DNA of 64,000 nucleotides from JAHQVI01 sp963749875 (GCA_963749875.1 CAVVOX010000003.1:372001-436000), one strand, 5' to 3'. Counted from the stretch's first letter, positions 25,809 to 36,874 are shown. A program made the numbers and translations. Notes: generated from the letters alone by a model not told the origin.

Positions 25809-26342
25809 TCAACGGGACTGAATCTCGATCCGTTTCTCTTTCTGCTGCGCTTCCGGCGTCTTCGGTATAGAGATCTTCAGCACGCCGTTCTTGAACTCGG
25901 CCGAGATCTTCTCAGGATCGATGCCTTCAGGCACGGCGAATGAGCGCTGGAACGAACCGAAGCGCCGCTCGGAGAGGTAATAGCCCTCCTTCTCTTCTTC
26001 CTTTTCTTCCTTCTTCTCTCCTTTGATCGTGAGCCGCCCATCGGCCAGTTTCACCTCGACCTGCTCGGGGTCCATGCCCGGCAATTCGGCCGTCACCTCA
26101 TATTGGCCATTGGCCTCGGCGATATCGACAGCGGGCGCCATGACCTCTCCGCCCACGGACGGCCATGTCGAGGCGAGCTCCGAGCCGCGTCCGCCCTGCC
26201 AGAAATTGCTTCGGAGCGAGTTGAAAAGCTCATCCATTTCACGGTGAAGACTGCCGAACGGGTCCCATTGCCGACCCGGCTCCGTCATGGAGCGTGAGGT
26301 TCCCTGGCGACTTATGGGGACGCTCTTTTCATTTTCAGCCAT
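25809..26342 (-). CDS. Small heat-shock protein, Hsp20/alpha-crystallin family
   Basis: 177-residue holdase chaperone. A variable N-terminus (DPFGSLHREMDELFNSL) leads to an alpha-crystallin domain (residues ~70-165: AVDIAEANGQYEVTAELPG, EVKLADGRLTIKGEK, SERRFGSFQRSFAVPEGID, GVLKISIPKT), ending with the IxI-type tail (ISI). A lysine/glutamate run (KKEEKEEEKEG) sits in the loop. An SD (GGAGGAT) precedes the ATG. About 90-105 bases upstream is an FNR/FixK-like palindrome, suggesting control by oxygen level rather than only by heat. Confidence 0.95.
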   Translation of the reverse strand: MAENEKSVPISRQGTSRSMTEPGRQWDPFGSLHREMDELFNSLRSNFWQGGRGSELASTWPSVGGEVMAPAVDIAEANGQYEVTAELPGMDPEQVEVKLADGRLTIKGEKKEEKEEEKEGYYLSERRFGSFQRSFAVPEGIDPEKISAEFKNGVLKISIPKTPEAQQKEKRIEIQSR

Positions 26343-26370
26343 CGTCTATCCTCCACAACTATTGCTAATT

Positions 26371-26393
26371 TTACTGCGGGATTTGCGACCGCA
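26371..26393. promoter_or_regulatory. Hairpin in the hsp20 leader
   Basis: ACTGCGG at the left end pairs with CCGCAGT at the right end (7 bp). It sits 30-50 bases upstream of the hsp20 start and would be in the mRNA leader if transcription starts near 26400. It does not clearly resemble a ROSE thermometer. Confidence 0.3.
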
Positions 26394-26432
26394 GTCTGTC
26401 CATTTCAATAGGCCAGACGAACAGGCGCGGCT

Positions 26433-26446
26433 TTGACAAAAATCAA
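26433..26446. promoter_or_regulatory. FNR/FixK-type binding site upstream of hsp20
   Basis: TTGACAAAAATCAA matches the FNR/FixK consensus TTGA-N6-TCAA exactly in both half-sites, flanked by further symmetry (CTTTGA...TCAAAG). Placed ~90 bases upstream of the hsp20 ATG. The rest of the 344-base gap up to 26686 holds no gene; the promoter of the PLP-enzyme gene should lie in its right half. Confidence 0.6.
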
Positions 26447-26686
26447 AGCTTGAACTCTGCATGATCACTGCTTGAGCGGCGGCTGGATCGGGAGAGGGGC
26501 GGCGTGCGTATCCTTGGGCTGGCTTGGCCGGCATTGCGATCGTTGCCGTGGACATGAGAAAATGGCGGTCGCCGCGGTTCGAGGGCCGTTAACCGGCCAA
26601 CTAGTCCTATCTGTCATCTTATAGTATGATTTGATGACGGTCCGGTTTGGACGGCCGGCATCAGGCTTGTATGAGGTGGGACGCCC

Positions 26687-28180
<1,494 letters not shown>

Positions 28181-28191
28181 AGGGAAGCCAA

Positions 28192-29176
28192 ATGGCGAAT
28201 TTGACGAATGACGAGGCGCGCCCGAAGCCCTATCTGGAATTGCGGCACGAGACGCAGGCGCGCGATCGAAGCCTGCGTGAAAAGGTCATGTCGCTGGAGG
28301 AAGCAGCCACGCTCGTCAACAATGGAGAACATGTGGCGATCGGCGGCTGCACCATGTCGCGCACGCCGATGGCGATGATCTGGGCACTGATCAGGGCAGG
28401 GCGCCGCGATCTCACCGTCTCGCGAAGCATCACCTCCAGCGACGGCGACTGGCTGTTTGCCTCGGGCGCCTGCTCCCACATCATCACGAGCTGGTTCACC
28501 CAAGGGATCGTCTGGGGCATCTCGAAAGTGATGCGCCATTATACCGAGACGAAGATGGCGCGGTTCACCGAGTGGAGCCATATGGCCATGGGCCTGCGTT
28601 ACAGGGCCGGCGCCATGGGCGTGCCCTTCATGCCGGTGCGCTCGATGATCGGCTCCGATGTCGCGCGGGCGGCTCGGCGAGGCGGTGAAGGAGATGATTT
28701 GTCCGTTCACGGGCGAGCGGCTTCTCCTGCTGCCGGCGCTCAATCCTGATGTCGCGCTGATCCATGTCCAGCGCGCCGATCCTTACGGCAATGCGCAGAT
28801 CGACGGGCTGCAATTCATGGATATCGATATCGCCATGGCGGCGAAGCGGGTCATTCTGACGACGGAGCGTATCATCTCCAACGATCGGATCCGCCGCGCG
28901 CCGGATCGGACCCTGATCCCCTTCTTCACGGTCGATGCGGTGGTGGAGGTTCCCTTCGGCTGCGCGCCGCATGAGTGTTACGGGCTTTACGAGCCGTTCT
29001 TCGATCATATGGGCTTCTATACGAGCCAGGTGAACGGCGACCCGGTGGACGGCATGCAGGCCTATCTCAGAGACTATATTCGCGAGCCGAAGAACTGGAC
29101 GGACTATCTCGCGAAGCTCGGCGTCGAGGCGATGCTCGACGCGGCGCGCCGAGGACGGAGTATCGACAATGACTGA
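28192..29176 (+). CDS. CoA-transferase family I, alpha subunit, apparent +1 frameshift near 28663
   Basis: Two overlapping frames together encode one 327-residue CoA-transferase alpha subunit. The first covers MSLEEAATLVNNGEHVAIGGCTMSRTPMA to SMIGSDVAR; the second continues RLGEAVKEMICPFTGERLLLLPALNPDVALIHVQ to the end. Removing one G from the CGCGGGCGG run restores continuity. Family I transferases move CoA between short or substituted carboxylic acids as alpha/beta heteromers. It begins 11 bases after the PLP-enzyme gene and overlaps the beta subunit start. Sequence resembles IpdA-like and glutaconate-type transferases; substrate unknown. Confidence 0.78.
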
Positions 29177-29940
29177 GCGCGCCAACTACACCGCCTCGGA
29201 GCTGCTTGCGGTCATGAGCGCGCGGCTCCTGAAAGAGGGGCAGATCGTTTTTGCCGGCGTCGGCATCCCGCTCCTTGCCGCAACGCTCGCGCAGCGCACT
29301 CACGCGCCGGGCCTGACGATTCTCTTCGAAGGCGGCGTCATCGGCCCTTTCATCGTGCCGGGCGAGTTGCCGCCCTCCACCAACGAGCAGCGCTGCGCGC
29401 GCCGCGCCAATATGGTGATGCCGATCACCGACGTGCTGCTGCTGCTCCAGCGCGGCTATGTCGATGTCGGCTTCATGGGCGGCGCACAGATCGACCGGCA
29501 CGGCAATCTGAACAGCTCCTTCATCGGCGACGCCGACAATCCGAAAGTCCGCCTGCCGGGCACGGGCGGCGGCAATGACATCTCCAGCCTGACGCAGATG
29601 ATCGTGGCGATGAAGCATGAGAAGCGGCGGTTCGTGGATAAGGTCGACTATCGTCACGAGCCCGGGCTATCTTTCCGGCGGTGACAGCCGCGCGCAGTCG
29701 GGCCTGATCGCCGGCGGCATGTACCGTGTCGTGACCGACCTCGCCATTCTCGGCTTCGACAGCCAAAGCCATGAAATGGTGGTCTGCGCCCTCCATCCCG
29801 GCGTGGAGATGGACCGGGTCAGAGACAATACCGGCTTCGAGATTGTCGCCAGTCCCGAGATTACGCGGACGGAGCCGCCGCGGCTCGATGAGTTGAAGGT
29901 TCTGCGCGAACTCGACCCGGAACGTCTGTATACCGCTTAG
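29169..29940 (+). CDS. CoA-transferase family I, beta subunit, apparent +1 frameshift near 29652
   Basis: A 256-residue beta subunit read across two frames. The first runs from TASELLAVMSARLLKEGQIVFAGVG to KRRFVDKVD; the second from IVTSPGYLSGG to ERLYTA. Skipping one T in GACTATCGTC rejoins them. Conserved features include GVGIPLLAA and the ENGxxG-like region here read as LFEGGVIGP, so the usual catalytic Glu of the beta subunit appears as Glu in FEGG. It overlaps the alpha gene by a few bases and precedes the luciferase-like gene by 25. Confidence 0.78.
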
Positions 29941-29965
29941 GATAGCGCAAGAGAAAGGCAGCTTC

Positions 29966-30910
29966 ATGGGCAAGACGGTTTTTGGCATCGCGATGCGCAA
30001 TTTCACGCGCTATCCGGAAATGCCGGACGCAAACCAACTGATCGACTATGGCGTGCGGATGGAGGAGCTTGGCTATGAGTCGATCTGGGCCTGGGACCAT
30101 ATCCTCCTGGGCGTCGAGCCGTGTTTTCCGCTGCATGAAGCGCTGACCATCCTGACGGCCGTCGCGGCGCGCACCTCGAAGATCAAGCTTGGGACCGGCG
30201 TGCTGGTCATGCCGATGCGCAATCCGGTCATCCTTGCCAAAGAGCTGGCCACGATGGATCACATCTCCAATGGCCGCGTGATCCTGGGAACGGCGGTCGG
30301 CTGGTACAAGCGGGAGTTCAAATCGCTCGGCGCCGATTTTCACCGGCGCGGCAAGATCATGGAACAGAGCCTGGAGATCATCAACCGTCTCTGGACGGAG
30401 GAGAAGGTCGACGGCGAATATCCGCCCTATAATCTGCGCGGCGCGGTGATGTATCCCAAGCCGGTGCAGAAACCGCGCCCCCCGATCCTGATCGGCGGCT
30501 ATGTGGACGCCGTGCTGAAGCGCGCCGCGACCAAGGGCGACGGTTGGATCACCTATTATTACACCGCCGAGAGCTTCGCCCGCACCTGGGAGAAGGTCCG
30601 CGGCTTTGCGGAAGAGGCGGGGCGCAATCCGGATGAGCTGAATTCGACCAACCAGCTGCCGATCATCATCGGGCCGCGCGACAAGGTCGAGGCGCCGATG
30701 AAGGAATGGCTGCAGACCGAATGGGATTACGCCGCCTGGTCGGAATCCACCATGGAGAGCGCGATCATCGGCACGGCGGAGGAATGCGTCGAGCAGCTTC
30801 AAGCGCACATCGCGACAGGCATCGACCGCATCATCTTCGTGCCCTATCGCTATGAGCCGGAGCAGGTGGAAGCGGTCGCCAGGGAGATCATCCCGCGGCT
30901 GTCGGCCTGA
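29966..30910 (+). CDS. Luciferase-like (LLM) class oxidoreductase, F420-type family
   Basis: 314-residue TIM-barrel oxidoreductase of the bacterial luciferase-like superfamily, probably of the F420/FMN-linked subgroup seen in TIGR03619-like proteins. Features: ESIWAWDHILLG, KIKLGTGVLVMPMRNPVILAKELATMD, GRVILGTAVGWYKREF and PPILIGGYV. The flavin or F420 cofactor cannot be decided from sequence. Last gene of the PLP/CoA-transferase operon; a repeat-rich gap follows. Confidence 0.85.
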   Translation: MGKTVFGIAMRNFTRYPEMPDANQLIDYGVRMEELGYESIWAWDHILLGVEPCFPLHEALTILTAVAARTSKIKLGTGVLVMPMRNPVILAKELATMDHISNGRVILGTAVGWYKREFKSLGADFHRRGKIMEQSLEIINRLWTEEKVDGEYPPYNLRGAVMYPKPVQKPRPPILIGGYVDAVLKRAATKGDGWITYYYTAESFARTWEKVRGFAEEAGRNPDELNSTNQLPIIIGPRDKVEAPMKEWLQTEWDYAAWSESTMESAIIGTAEECVEQLQAHIATGIDRIIFVPYRYEPEQVEAVAREIIPRLSA

Positions 30911-30942
30911 CGGAGGCGCAGCGGCGGCGTTACCCGAGCAGG

Positions 30943-31009
30943 CTCCTCTACGGCGGCGAGAAGACGGACAGAAGCAAAGCTTCGGGGACACGCCGTCCCG
31001 CGGAGGGTA
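30943..31009 (+). repeat. GCAAAGCTTCGGGGACA dispersed repeat, copy 1
   Basis: About 65 bases (ACGGCGGCGAGA...CGCGGAGGGT) that recur in reverse orientation at 62386-62457. The most conserved part is the GCAAAGCTTCGGGGACA core and the CCGCGGAGGGT end. Confidence 0.65.
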
Positions 31010-31029
31010 TGGCGAGGTCATTGATTCTC

Positions 31030-31089
31030 GCCCTCTCCCAAGGTGAGCGCTTGTCGCTCACCGTAAAGGTTCGCGAGCCGGGAGAGGGC
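31030..31089. repeat. Nested palindrome between the LLM gene and hemF
   Basis: Outer arms GCCCTCTCCC (31030-31039) and GGGAGAGGGC (31080-31089) enclose an inner hairpin GGTGAGCG...CGCTCACC (31042-31062). It lies between convergent genes, where it may end transcription in both directions. Confidence 0.6.
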
Positions 31090-31185
31090 AAAAGCGCTCA
31101 CCGGGCACACTCGCAGCGGCGACGAGTAAAGAGAAAGGACGATCAAAGCGGTCCGGCAAACGCACTGCGCCGGACCTGCCGCCCC

Positions 31186-32160
31186 TCACGGCCACTTCAC
31201 CACGGGCGGCATCGACGACAGGATGCTGTCGACATTGCCGCCGGTCTTCAGGCCGAAGATGGTGCCGCGGTCATAGAGCAGGTTGAACTCGACATAGCGG
31301 CCGCGGCGGATGAGCTGCTCCTCGCGCTGCGCTTCGCTCCAGGGCTCGGCCATGTTGCGGCGGACGATCTGCGGGTAGATCTCGGCAAAGGCGCTTCCGA
31401 CCTCGCGGGTGAAGCCGAAGTCGGCCGTCCAGTCCCCCGAATTGTGATAGTCGTAGAAGATGCCGCCGACGCCGCGCGGCTCCTTGCGGTGGGCGAGATA
31501 GAAATAGTCGTCGCACCAGCTCCGATAGCGCTCGTAATCGGCGACGGCGTGCTTGTCGCAGGCGGCTTTCATCGCCGCGTGGAAGGCGAGCGTGTCGGGG
31601 TCTTCCTGAGTGCGCCGCGCATCCAGAACCGGCGTCAGATCCGCCCCGCCGCCGAACCACCATTTGGTCGTGACGACGAAGCGCGTATTCATGTGCACGG
31701 TCGGGACATGCGGGCTCTGCGGATGGATGATGAGCGAGATGCCCGCAGCCCAGAAGCGGGGATTTTCCTCCGCGCCGGGAATCTGCGCCCGAAACTCGGA
31801 GGAAAACTCGCCGTGAACCGTCGAGACATGCACGCCCGCCTTCTCGAACAGCCGGCCGTGCAGCATCGACATTTCTCCGCCGCCGCCGTCGCTGCCGTCC
31901 TCGCCGGTGCGCTTCCAGGGCCTGCGCGCGAAACGGCCGGGCGGCATATCGGCGAGCTGGGGCGCGCCGGCTTCGTCTTCGAGCCGTTCGAGCTCGGCGC
32001 AGATCCGGTCGCGCAGCGCCGCGAACCATTCGGCGGCCTGCGCCCTCTCCGGCTCCAATTCCGGCGCGGGTCCGAGGGCGGAGTCGGTCGTTTCGGTCGT
32101 GGCGGTCGCCGCCTTGGGCGCGGACAATCCGGCTCCGCCCTTAGCCGTGTTCGTGCTCAT
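31186..32160 (-). CDS. hemF: Oxygen-dependent coproporphyrinogen III oxidase
   Basis: 324-residue HemF, which converts coproporphyrinogen III to protoporphyrinogen IX using O2 in haem synthesis (cytosol). Strong family blocks: SMLHGRLFEKAGVHVSTVHGEF, the signature region with VHMNTRFVVTTKWWFGGGADLTP, GVGGIFYDY, and the C-terminal GRYVEFNLLYDRGTIFGLKT. The first ~25 residues are low-complexity and poorly conserved. Its start overlaps the trmL stop (ATGA-type), so trmL-hemF are co-transcribed leftward, divergent from petABC. Confidence 0.97.
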   Translation of the reverse strand: MSTNTAKGGAGLSAPKAATATTETTDSALGPAPELEPERAQAAEWFAALRDRICAELERLEDEAGAPQLADMPPGRFARRPWKRTGEDGSDGGGGEMSMLHGRLFEKAGVHVSTVHGEFSSEFRAQIPGAEENPRFWAAGISLIIHPQSPHVPTVHMNTRFVVTTKWWFGGGADLTPVLDARRTQEDPDTLAFHAAMKAACDKHAVADYERYRSWCDDYFYLAHRKEPRGVGGIFYDYHNSGDWTADFGFTREVGSAFAEIYPQIVRRNMAEPWSEAQREEQLIRRGRYVEFNLLYDRGTIFGLKTGGNVDSILSSMPPVVKWP

Positions 32161-32642
32161 CGCTCATCCCCGTCGGCGTCTGCGAGTTGCGGAAACTGCT
32201 CCGTCTGTCTCAAGGCCTCCCCCAATACCATCGCGCCGGCCACCGCAACATTGATCGAACGCAAGCCTGGCCGCATCGGAATGAGGATGCGCGCATCCGC
32301 CGCAGCGTGGACGCTCTCCGGCACGCCCGCGCTTTCCCGCCCGAGGAGAAGACTGTCATCCGGCCGGAAGGTGAATGCCGTATAAGGCGTCACCGCATGG
32401 GTCGTCAGCAGGATGAGCCGCCGTCCCCCGGCCCGGCGCAGCGAATCGAACGCGGCGAAGGAAACATGCCGCGCGATCCGGGCCTTATCGAGATAGTCGA
32501 GCCCGGCGCGCCTCAGCGCCCGGTCCGACATATCGAAGCCTGCCGGACCGATGATGTCGCAGGCAACACCCAGGCAGGCGGCGAGCCTCAGGATGGTGCC
32601 TGTGTTTTGCGGAATATCCGGCTGATAGAGCGCCACGCGCAT
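32157..32642 (-). CDS. trmL: tRNA (cytidine(34)-2'-O)-methyltransferase
   Basis: 161-residue SPOUT methyltransferase that 2'-O-methylates the wobble base of leucine tRNAs. The start MRVALYQPDIPQNTGTILRL is the family N-terminus; the SAM-binding knot is seen in SLLLGRESAGVPE and ILIPMRPGLRSINVAVA. An ATG at 32654 would add four residues. Genes trmL and hemF overlap by four bases. Confidence 0.95.
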   Translation of the reverse strand: MRVALYQPDIPQNTGTILRLAACLGVACDIIGPAGFDMSDRALRRAGLDYLDKARIARHVSFAAFDSLRRAGGRRLILLTTHAVTPYTAFTFRPDDSLLLGRESAGVPESVHAAADARILIPMRPGLRSINVAVAGAMVLGEALRQTEQFPQLADADGDER

Positions 32643-32727
32643 GAAAAGCTGCATCCTGTCATCTAAGACCCCCGATATGCGGCGAATTTACCACGGGATT
32701 GCGCCGATTTGTCCCCTTCCCCTCGCT

Positions 32728-32759
32728 GGACATATGGCGGTGGACAATGCGATATGTCC
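32728..32759. promoter_or_regulatory. Inverted repeat in the trmL-petA divergent region
   Basis: GGACATAT (32728-32735) and ATATGTCC (32752-32759) form an 8-bp inverted repeat with a 16-base spacer, between trmL and petA. It may be an operator or promoter element for petABC; no regulator assigned. Confidence 0.4.
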
Positions 32760-32871
32760 TGCTTAGAACCATCAACGCAATCCTCGATGCGGTTCACAGC
32801 TAAGAACGATGCCCGTGCCACAATCCTCCTTCTTTCTTCTGTTAGCGGGCAGAGACAGGGAATACGCTTTC

Positions 32872-33449
32872 ATGGCCACGACAATGGATGATCCCGTTAC
32901 CAGGCGCGACTTCATTCATATCGCCGCCACGGCGTTTGCAGGTGTCGGTGCGGCAGCCGCGCTCTGGCCGCTGATCGATCAGATGAATCCGGACGCAACC
33001 GCGTTGTCGCTCGGCAGCGTCGAAATCGATCTCGCGCCGGTCCAGGAAGGCCAGGCGATTACGGTCATGTGGCGCGGCAAGCCGATCTTCGTGCGCAACC
33101 GCACCCCGAAGGAAGTCGAAGAGGCGAAGGCCGTGCCCATCGATGAGTTGAAAGATCCGATCGCGCGCGTCATGGGCCTGACCGGGCAGGAGCCGGCGAC
33201 CGATCAGAATCTGACCAAGGGCGGCCATGAAAAATGGCTGATAGCGATCGGCATCTGCACCCATCTCGGCTGCATTCCCAAAGGCCAGAAGCGTCGGCGA
33301 TGAGCGCGGCGAATATGGCGGCTGGTTCTGCCCCTGCCATGGATCTCATATACGACACTGCCGGCCGCATCCGTAAAGGGCCCGCGCCGCGCAATCTCGA
33401 AATCCCGCCCTACCAGTTCGTGTCGGACACCAAGATCAAGATCGGTTAA
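32872..33449 (+). CDS. petA: Ubiquinol-cytochrome c reductase Rieske iron-sulfur subunit, two apparent +1 frameshifts
   Basis: Reads as a 191-residue Rieske protein once two single extra bases are skipped, near 33293 (CAGAAG-C-GTCGGC) and 33345 (CAT-A-TACGAC). It has a twin-arginine anchor (TRRDFIHIAATAFAGVGAAAALWPL), cluster box 1 CTHLGC and, in the second frame, box 2 CPCHGSH, giving all four [2Fe-2S] ligands. The protein passes electrons from ubiquinol to cytochrome c1 in the inner membrane. The first frameshift falls between the two cluster boxes, so the sequence as written would not encode a functional protein. First gene of petABC. Confidence 0.9.
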
Positions 33450-33465
33450 GCCCAAGAGACACATC

Positions 33466-34761
33466 ATGGCGCACCAATCAAATTACGAGCCGAAGACGGC
33501 TTTCACCCGCTGGATGGACAGCCGTTTGCCTGTCATCCGGATGGCGTATGACACAATTCTCGATTTCCCGACGCCGCGAAACCTCAACTATATGTGGACC
33601 TTCGGCGGCATCCTGGCTTTCTGCCTGGGCATTACAGATCATCACCGGCATCGTGCTGGCGATGCATTATACCGCCGATACCTCCGTTGCGTTCGATTCC
33701 ATCGAACATCTGATGCGCAACGTCAATTATGGCTGGCTGATGCGCTATACGCACGCCGTCGGCGCGTCGATGTTCTTCCTTGCCGTCTATCTGCACATCT
33801 TCCGCGGCCTCTATTACGGCTCCTACAAGGCGCCGCGCGAAATACTCTGGATCATCGGCGTGCTCATCTTCCTTGCGATGATGGCGACGGCGTTCATGGG
33901 CTATTCGCTGGTCTGGGGGCAGATGAGCTTCTGGGCGGTGACCGTGATCACCAACCTGTTCTCCTCGCTCGACTCGATCGTCTACGGTCTCGGCACGGCC
34001 ATCGTGCAGTGGATCTGGGGCGGCTTCTCGGTCAATGACGCAACGCTCAACCGTCTGTTCAGCCTGCATTATCTGCTGCCCTTCGTGATTGCCGGGCTGG
34101 TCGGCCTGCATATCTGGGCGCTGCATGTTCCCGGCAACAACAACCCGATCGGCGTCGATCTGCGCGATCCGAAGCGCGAAGCCGTGCCGTTCCATCCCTA
34201 TTACACGGCCAAGGATCTGCTTCGCGCTGACCGTGTTCCGCCTGCTCTTCGCCTATTTCGTCTTCTACATGCCGAACTATCTCGGGCATGCGGACAATTA
34301 CATCGAGGCGAACCCGCTGCAGACGCCGCCGCATATCGTGCCAGAATGGTATTTCCTGCCGTTTTACGCGATCCTGCGCGCCATTCCCGTCCAAGCTTGG
34401 CGGCGTCATCGCGATGTTCGGCTCGATCGCCGTGCTGTTCTTCATTCCCTGGCTCGATACGTCGCGCGAGCGTTCGGCCCGTTATCGTCCGATCTACAAA
34501 TGGTTCTTCTGGCTGCTGGTGATCGCCTGCGTGGCGCTCGGCTATCTCGGCTCGAAGCCGCCAGAGGGAGGCTATCTGGTCGCGGCGCGGATTTTCACGG
34601 CCTATTACTTCATCCACTTCCTGATCATCATGCCGATTGTCGGTGTGATCGAGACGCCGAAGCCGAGGCCGCGAACGATTGCGGATGCGATCTTCAAAGG
34701 CGGCGGGCAGGCCAGCGGCTATGCCGCCCAACCGGCCGCGGCCGCGGCGGAGAAGCGCTAA
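33466..34761 (+). CDS. petB: Cytochrome b of the bc1 complex, three apparent +1 frameshifts
   Basis: A 430-residue cytochrome b is recovered by skipping one base at each of three sites: near 33632 (CTG-G-GCATTA), 34222 (CTG-C-TTCGCG) and 34390 (ATT-C-CCGTCC). The joined protein has the eight-helix plan, haem-ligand regions (YTHAVGASMFF, LHYLLPFVIAG LVGLHIWALH), and the quinol-site PEWY motif (PHIVPEWYFLPFY). It forms the membrane core of the bc1 complex with both b haems. The three segments abut exactly and use all family blocks without loss, which argues for sequence errors rather than decay. Confidence 0.92.
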
Positions 34762-34774
34762 GGAGAGGTTTGAG

Positions 34775-35649
34775 ATGAGAAGAGATCTTTTCAACGCGCG
34801 CTATCCGTTTCGCTCTCGGCGGCATCGTTCTGGCTGGGAGTCTTGCGGCGGCTAATCCCGGCTGGGCCGCCGAAGGGGGGGCGACGATCCCCCGGCAGGA
34901 CTGGACCTTCGGCGGCGTGACCGGCTATTTCGACAGAGAGCAGCTTCGGCGGGGCTACCAAGTCTATAAGAATGTCTGCTCCGCCTGCCACGGAATGCGC
35001 CAGCTCTACTACCGGAACCTGTCCGAACCGGGCGGACCGGAATATCTCCGAAGGCAGCGTCAAGCAATTCGCGGCCGAAGCGCAGGTCACCGATGGGCCG
35101 AATGATGACGGCGAGATGTTCACGCGTCCGGGCCGTCCATCCGACAAATTCGTGTCGCCCTATCCGAACGACAAGGCCGCCGCCGCCGCTCAGGGCGGCG
35201 CGGTGCCGCCGGATCTTTCGCTGATCGCGAAGGCGCGGACGGTCACGCGCGCGGCGCCCTGGTACATGGAGCCTTTTTATTGGCTCTACGATATTGCCAC
35301 CGTCTATCAGGAGCAGGGGCCCGATTATGTTCACGCGCTGCTGACCAGCTATACCGAGCCTCCGGAGGGGGTGAAGGTGCTGGCCGGCACGAACTACAAC
35401 ACCGCTTTCCCCGGACACCAGATCGCCATGCCTCCTCCGCTCGTCGAAGGCGCCGTCGAATATCCGGAAGGCGTGCCCGCAACGGTCGACAATTATGCGC
35501 GCGACGTCTCCGCCTTCCTGATGTGGGCGGCCGAGCCGAAGCTGGAAGAGCGCAAGCGCATGGGCCTGAAGGTGCTCGTCTACCTGGCGATCCTCACCCT
35601 TCTGCTCTATCTGTCGAAGCGCGCGCTCTGGCGGAATGTCGAGCATTAG
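34775..35649 (+). CDS. petC: Cytochrome c1 of the bc1 complex, two apparent +1 frameshifts
   Basis: A 290-residue cytochrome c1 results when one base is skipped near 34803 (GCG-C-GCTATC) and near 35044 (GAA-T-ATCTCC). It then has a signal peptide (RFALGGIVLAGSLAAANPGWA), the haem motif CSACH (VCSACHGMRQLYYRNL), the distal Met region (HQIAMPPPL) and a C-terminal membrane anchor (VLVYLAILTLLLYLSKRALW). It hands electrons to soluble cytochrome c. AGGAGAGG precedes the ATG, 13 bases after petB. Its TAG stop is the first TAG of repeat copy 3. Confidence 0.9.
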
Positions 35650-35774
35650 ATCAACCCTCGTTCAAGTGGAATTCCTTGAACGAGGTCAAGTTGATCTATT
35701 TCAAAAGGCGAGCGCAACTGTTCCCGCGTCCATCTCCGCCTTCGCGGGGACATGTTTGGACGCGCGTTGCGCTA
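35647..35774 (+). repeat. Composite repeat copy 3 (modules A and B)
   Basis: Full-length copy starting at the petC TAG stop: GATCAACC...AGTTGATC palindrome, spacer ATTTCAAAAGGCG, then GCGCAACTG...CGCGTTGCGCTAG hairpin with the TTCGCGGGG core. Confidence 0.85.
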
Positions 35775-35800
35775 GCGCAGTGGCAAGGAACGCGATTCTC

Positions 35801-35828
35801 AAAAGCCCCGCCAATGGCGGGGCTTTTT
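35801..35828 (+). terminator. Rho-independent terminator after petABC
   Basis: A 9-bp perfect GC-rich stem (35804-35812 with 35816-35824, loop AAT) preceded by four A and followed by TTTTT. It is the clearest intrinsic terminator in the window and ends the petABC transcript. Confidence 0.9.
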
Positions 35829-35992
35829 CCTTTCCGCGGGCGGGCCGGTTCACGGCTTAGCCGTATGGAGGCGGGCACGCAATTACAAACAAGCGCCGAA
35901 AGCGCTTTGATACTGCCGTCTCATCGTTATTCTGGCCTATGATCATCTGAGAGCAGCGGTGCGAAACCGGATGCGGGTTGAAAGGACAGCGC

Positions 35993-36874
35993 ATGGCGAA
36001 GGCGGTATTGGGCATTATCGGCGGCTCGGGACTCTATGACCTGCCCGGGCTGGAGAAAAAACGCCAGGAGCGCGTGCACACGCCCTGGGGCGAACCGTCG
36101 AGCGACTTGTTCTATGGCGAAATCGGCGGCTTGCCGGTCGTCTTTCTGCCGCGCCACGCCCAGGGCCATCGGGTCCCGCCCTCCAATATCAATTACCGCG
36201 CCAATATCGATGCGCTGAAGCGCGCCGGCGTCACCGATCTCATTTCGGTCTCGGCCTGTGGATCGTTTCGCGAGGAACTGCCGCCCGGCACGTTCGTGCT
36301 CGTCGACCAGTTCATCGACCGGACCTTTGCCCGCGAGAAAAGCTTCTTCGGACAAGGATGCGTCGCCCATGTTTCCATGGCCGACCCCGTCAGTCCGCTC
36401 CTCATCGACAAGCTCGAAGCGGCGGCAAAGGCCGAAGGCATCCCCCATCACCGGGGCGGCACATATCTGGCGATGGAAGGCCCGCAATTCTCCACCCGCG
36501 CCGAGTCTTTTCTCTACCGCCAATGGGGCTGCGACGTCATCGGCATGACCAACATGCCCGAAGCCAAGCTCGCAAGAGAGGCCGAGATCTGCTACGCGAC
36601 CGTTGCGATGGTGACCGATTTCGATTGCTGGCACGACGAGCACACAGATGTCGACATTACCGAGATCATCCGCGTGATGGGGCAGAATTCGGAAAAGGCG
36701 GGACGGCTGATCGCCCATCTGGCCAAGAGCTTTCCACGTGAGCACGAAGCCTGCCCGGTCGGTTCGGACAAGGCGCTCGAATTTGCGATCATCACGCCGC
36801 CGGAAGCGCGCGACCCTGCCTTGCTCACCAAGCTCGACGCCGTTGCGGGCCGGGTTCTCGGGGACCAAGGCTAA
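35993..36874 (+). CDS. mtnP: S-methyl-5'-thioadenosine phosphorylase
   Basis: 293-residue MTA phosphorylase that splits methylthioadenosine to adenine and methylthioribose-1-phosphate in methionine salvage. Blocks: VLGIIGGSGLYDLPGL, LPRHAQGHRVPPSNINYRANI, ISVSACGSFREEL, MEGPQFSTRAESFLYR and GMTNMPEAKLAREAEICY. AAAGGA lies upstream of the ATG at 35993. The IS5-type element begins directly after the stop, and the TAA belongs to the duplicated CTAA target, so the protein is intact. apt, the next salvage step, follows beyond the insertion. Confidence 0.96.
   Translation: MAKAVLGIIGGSGLYDLPGLEKKRQERVHTPWGEPSSDLFYGEIGGLPVVFLPRHAQGHRVPPSNINYRANIDALKRAGVTDLISVSACGSFREELPPGTFVLVDQFIDRTFAREKSFFGQGCVAHVSMADPVSPLLIDKLEAAAKAEGIPHHRGGTYLAMEGPQFSTRAESFLYRQWGCDVIGMTNMPEAKLAREAEICYATVAMVTDFDCWHDEHTDVDITEIIRVMGQNSEKAGRLIAHLAKSFPREHEACPVGSDKALEFAIITPPEARDPALLTKLDAVAGRVLGDQG

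Noticed and set aside
28192..28749. Two separate short CoA-transferase genes instead of one alpha subunit
   Set aside because: The two frames encode successive, non-overlapping parts of one family alpha subunit and join with a single-base correction.
32872..35649. Programmed frameshifting in petABC
   Set aside because: Seven shifts at unrelated sequences without slippery sites or stimulatory structures make recoding implausible; sequence error is simpler.
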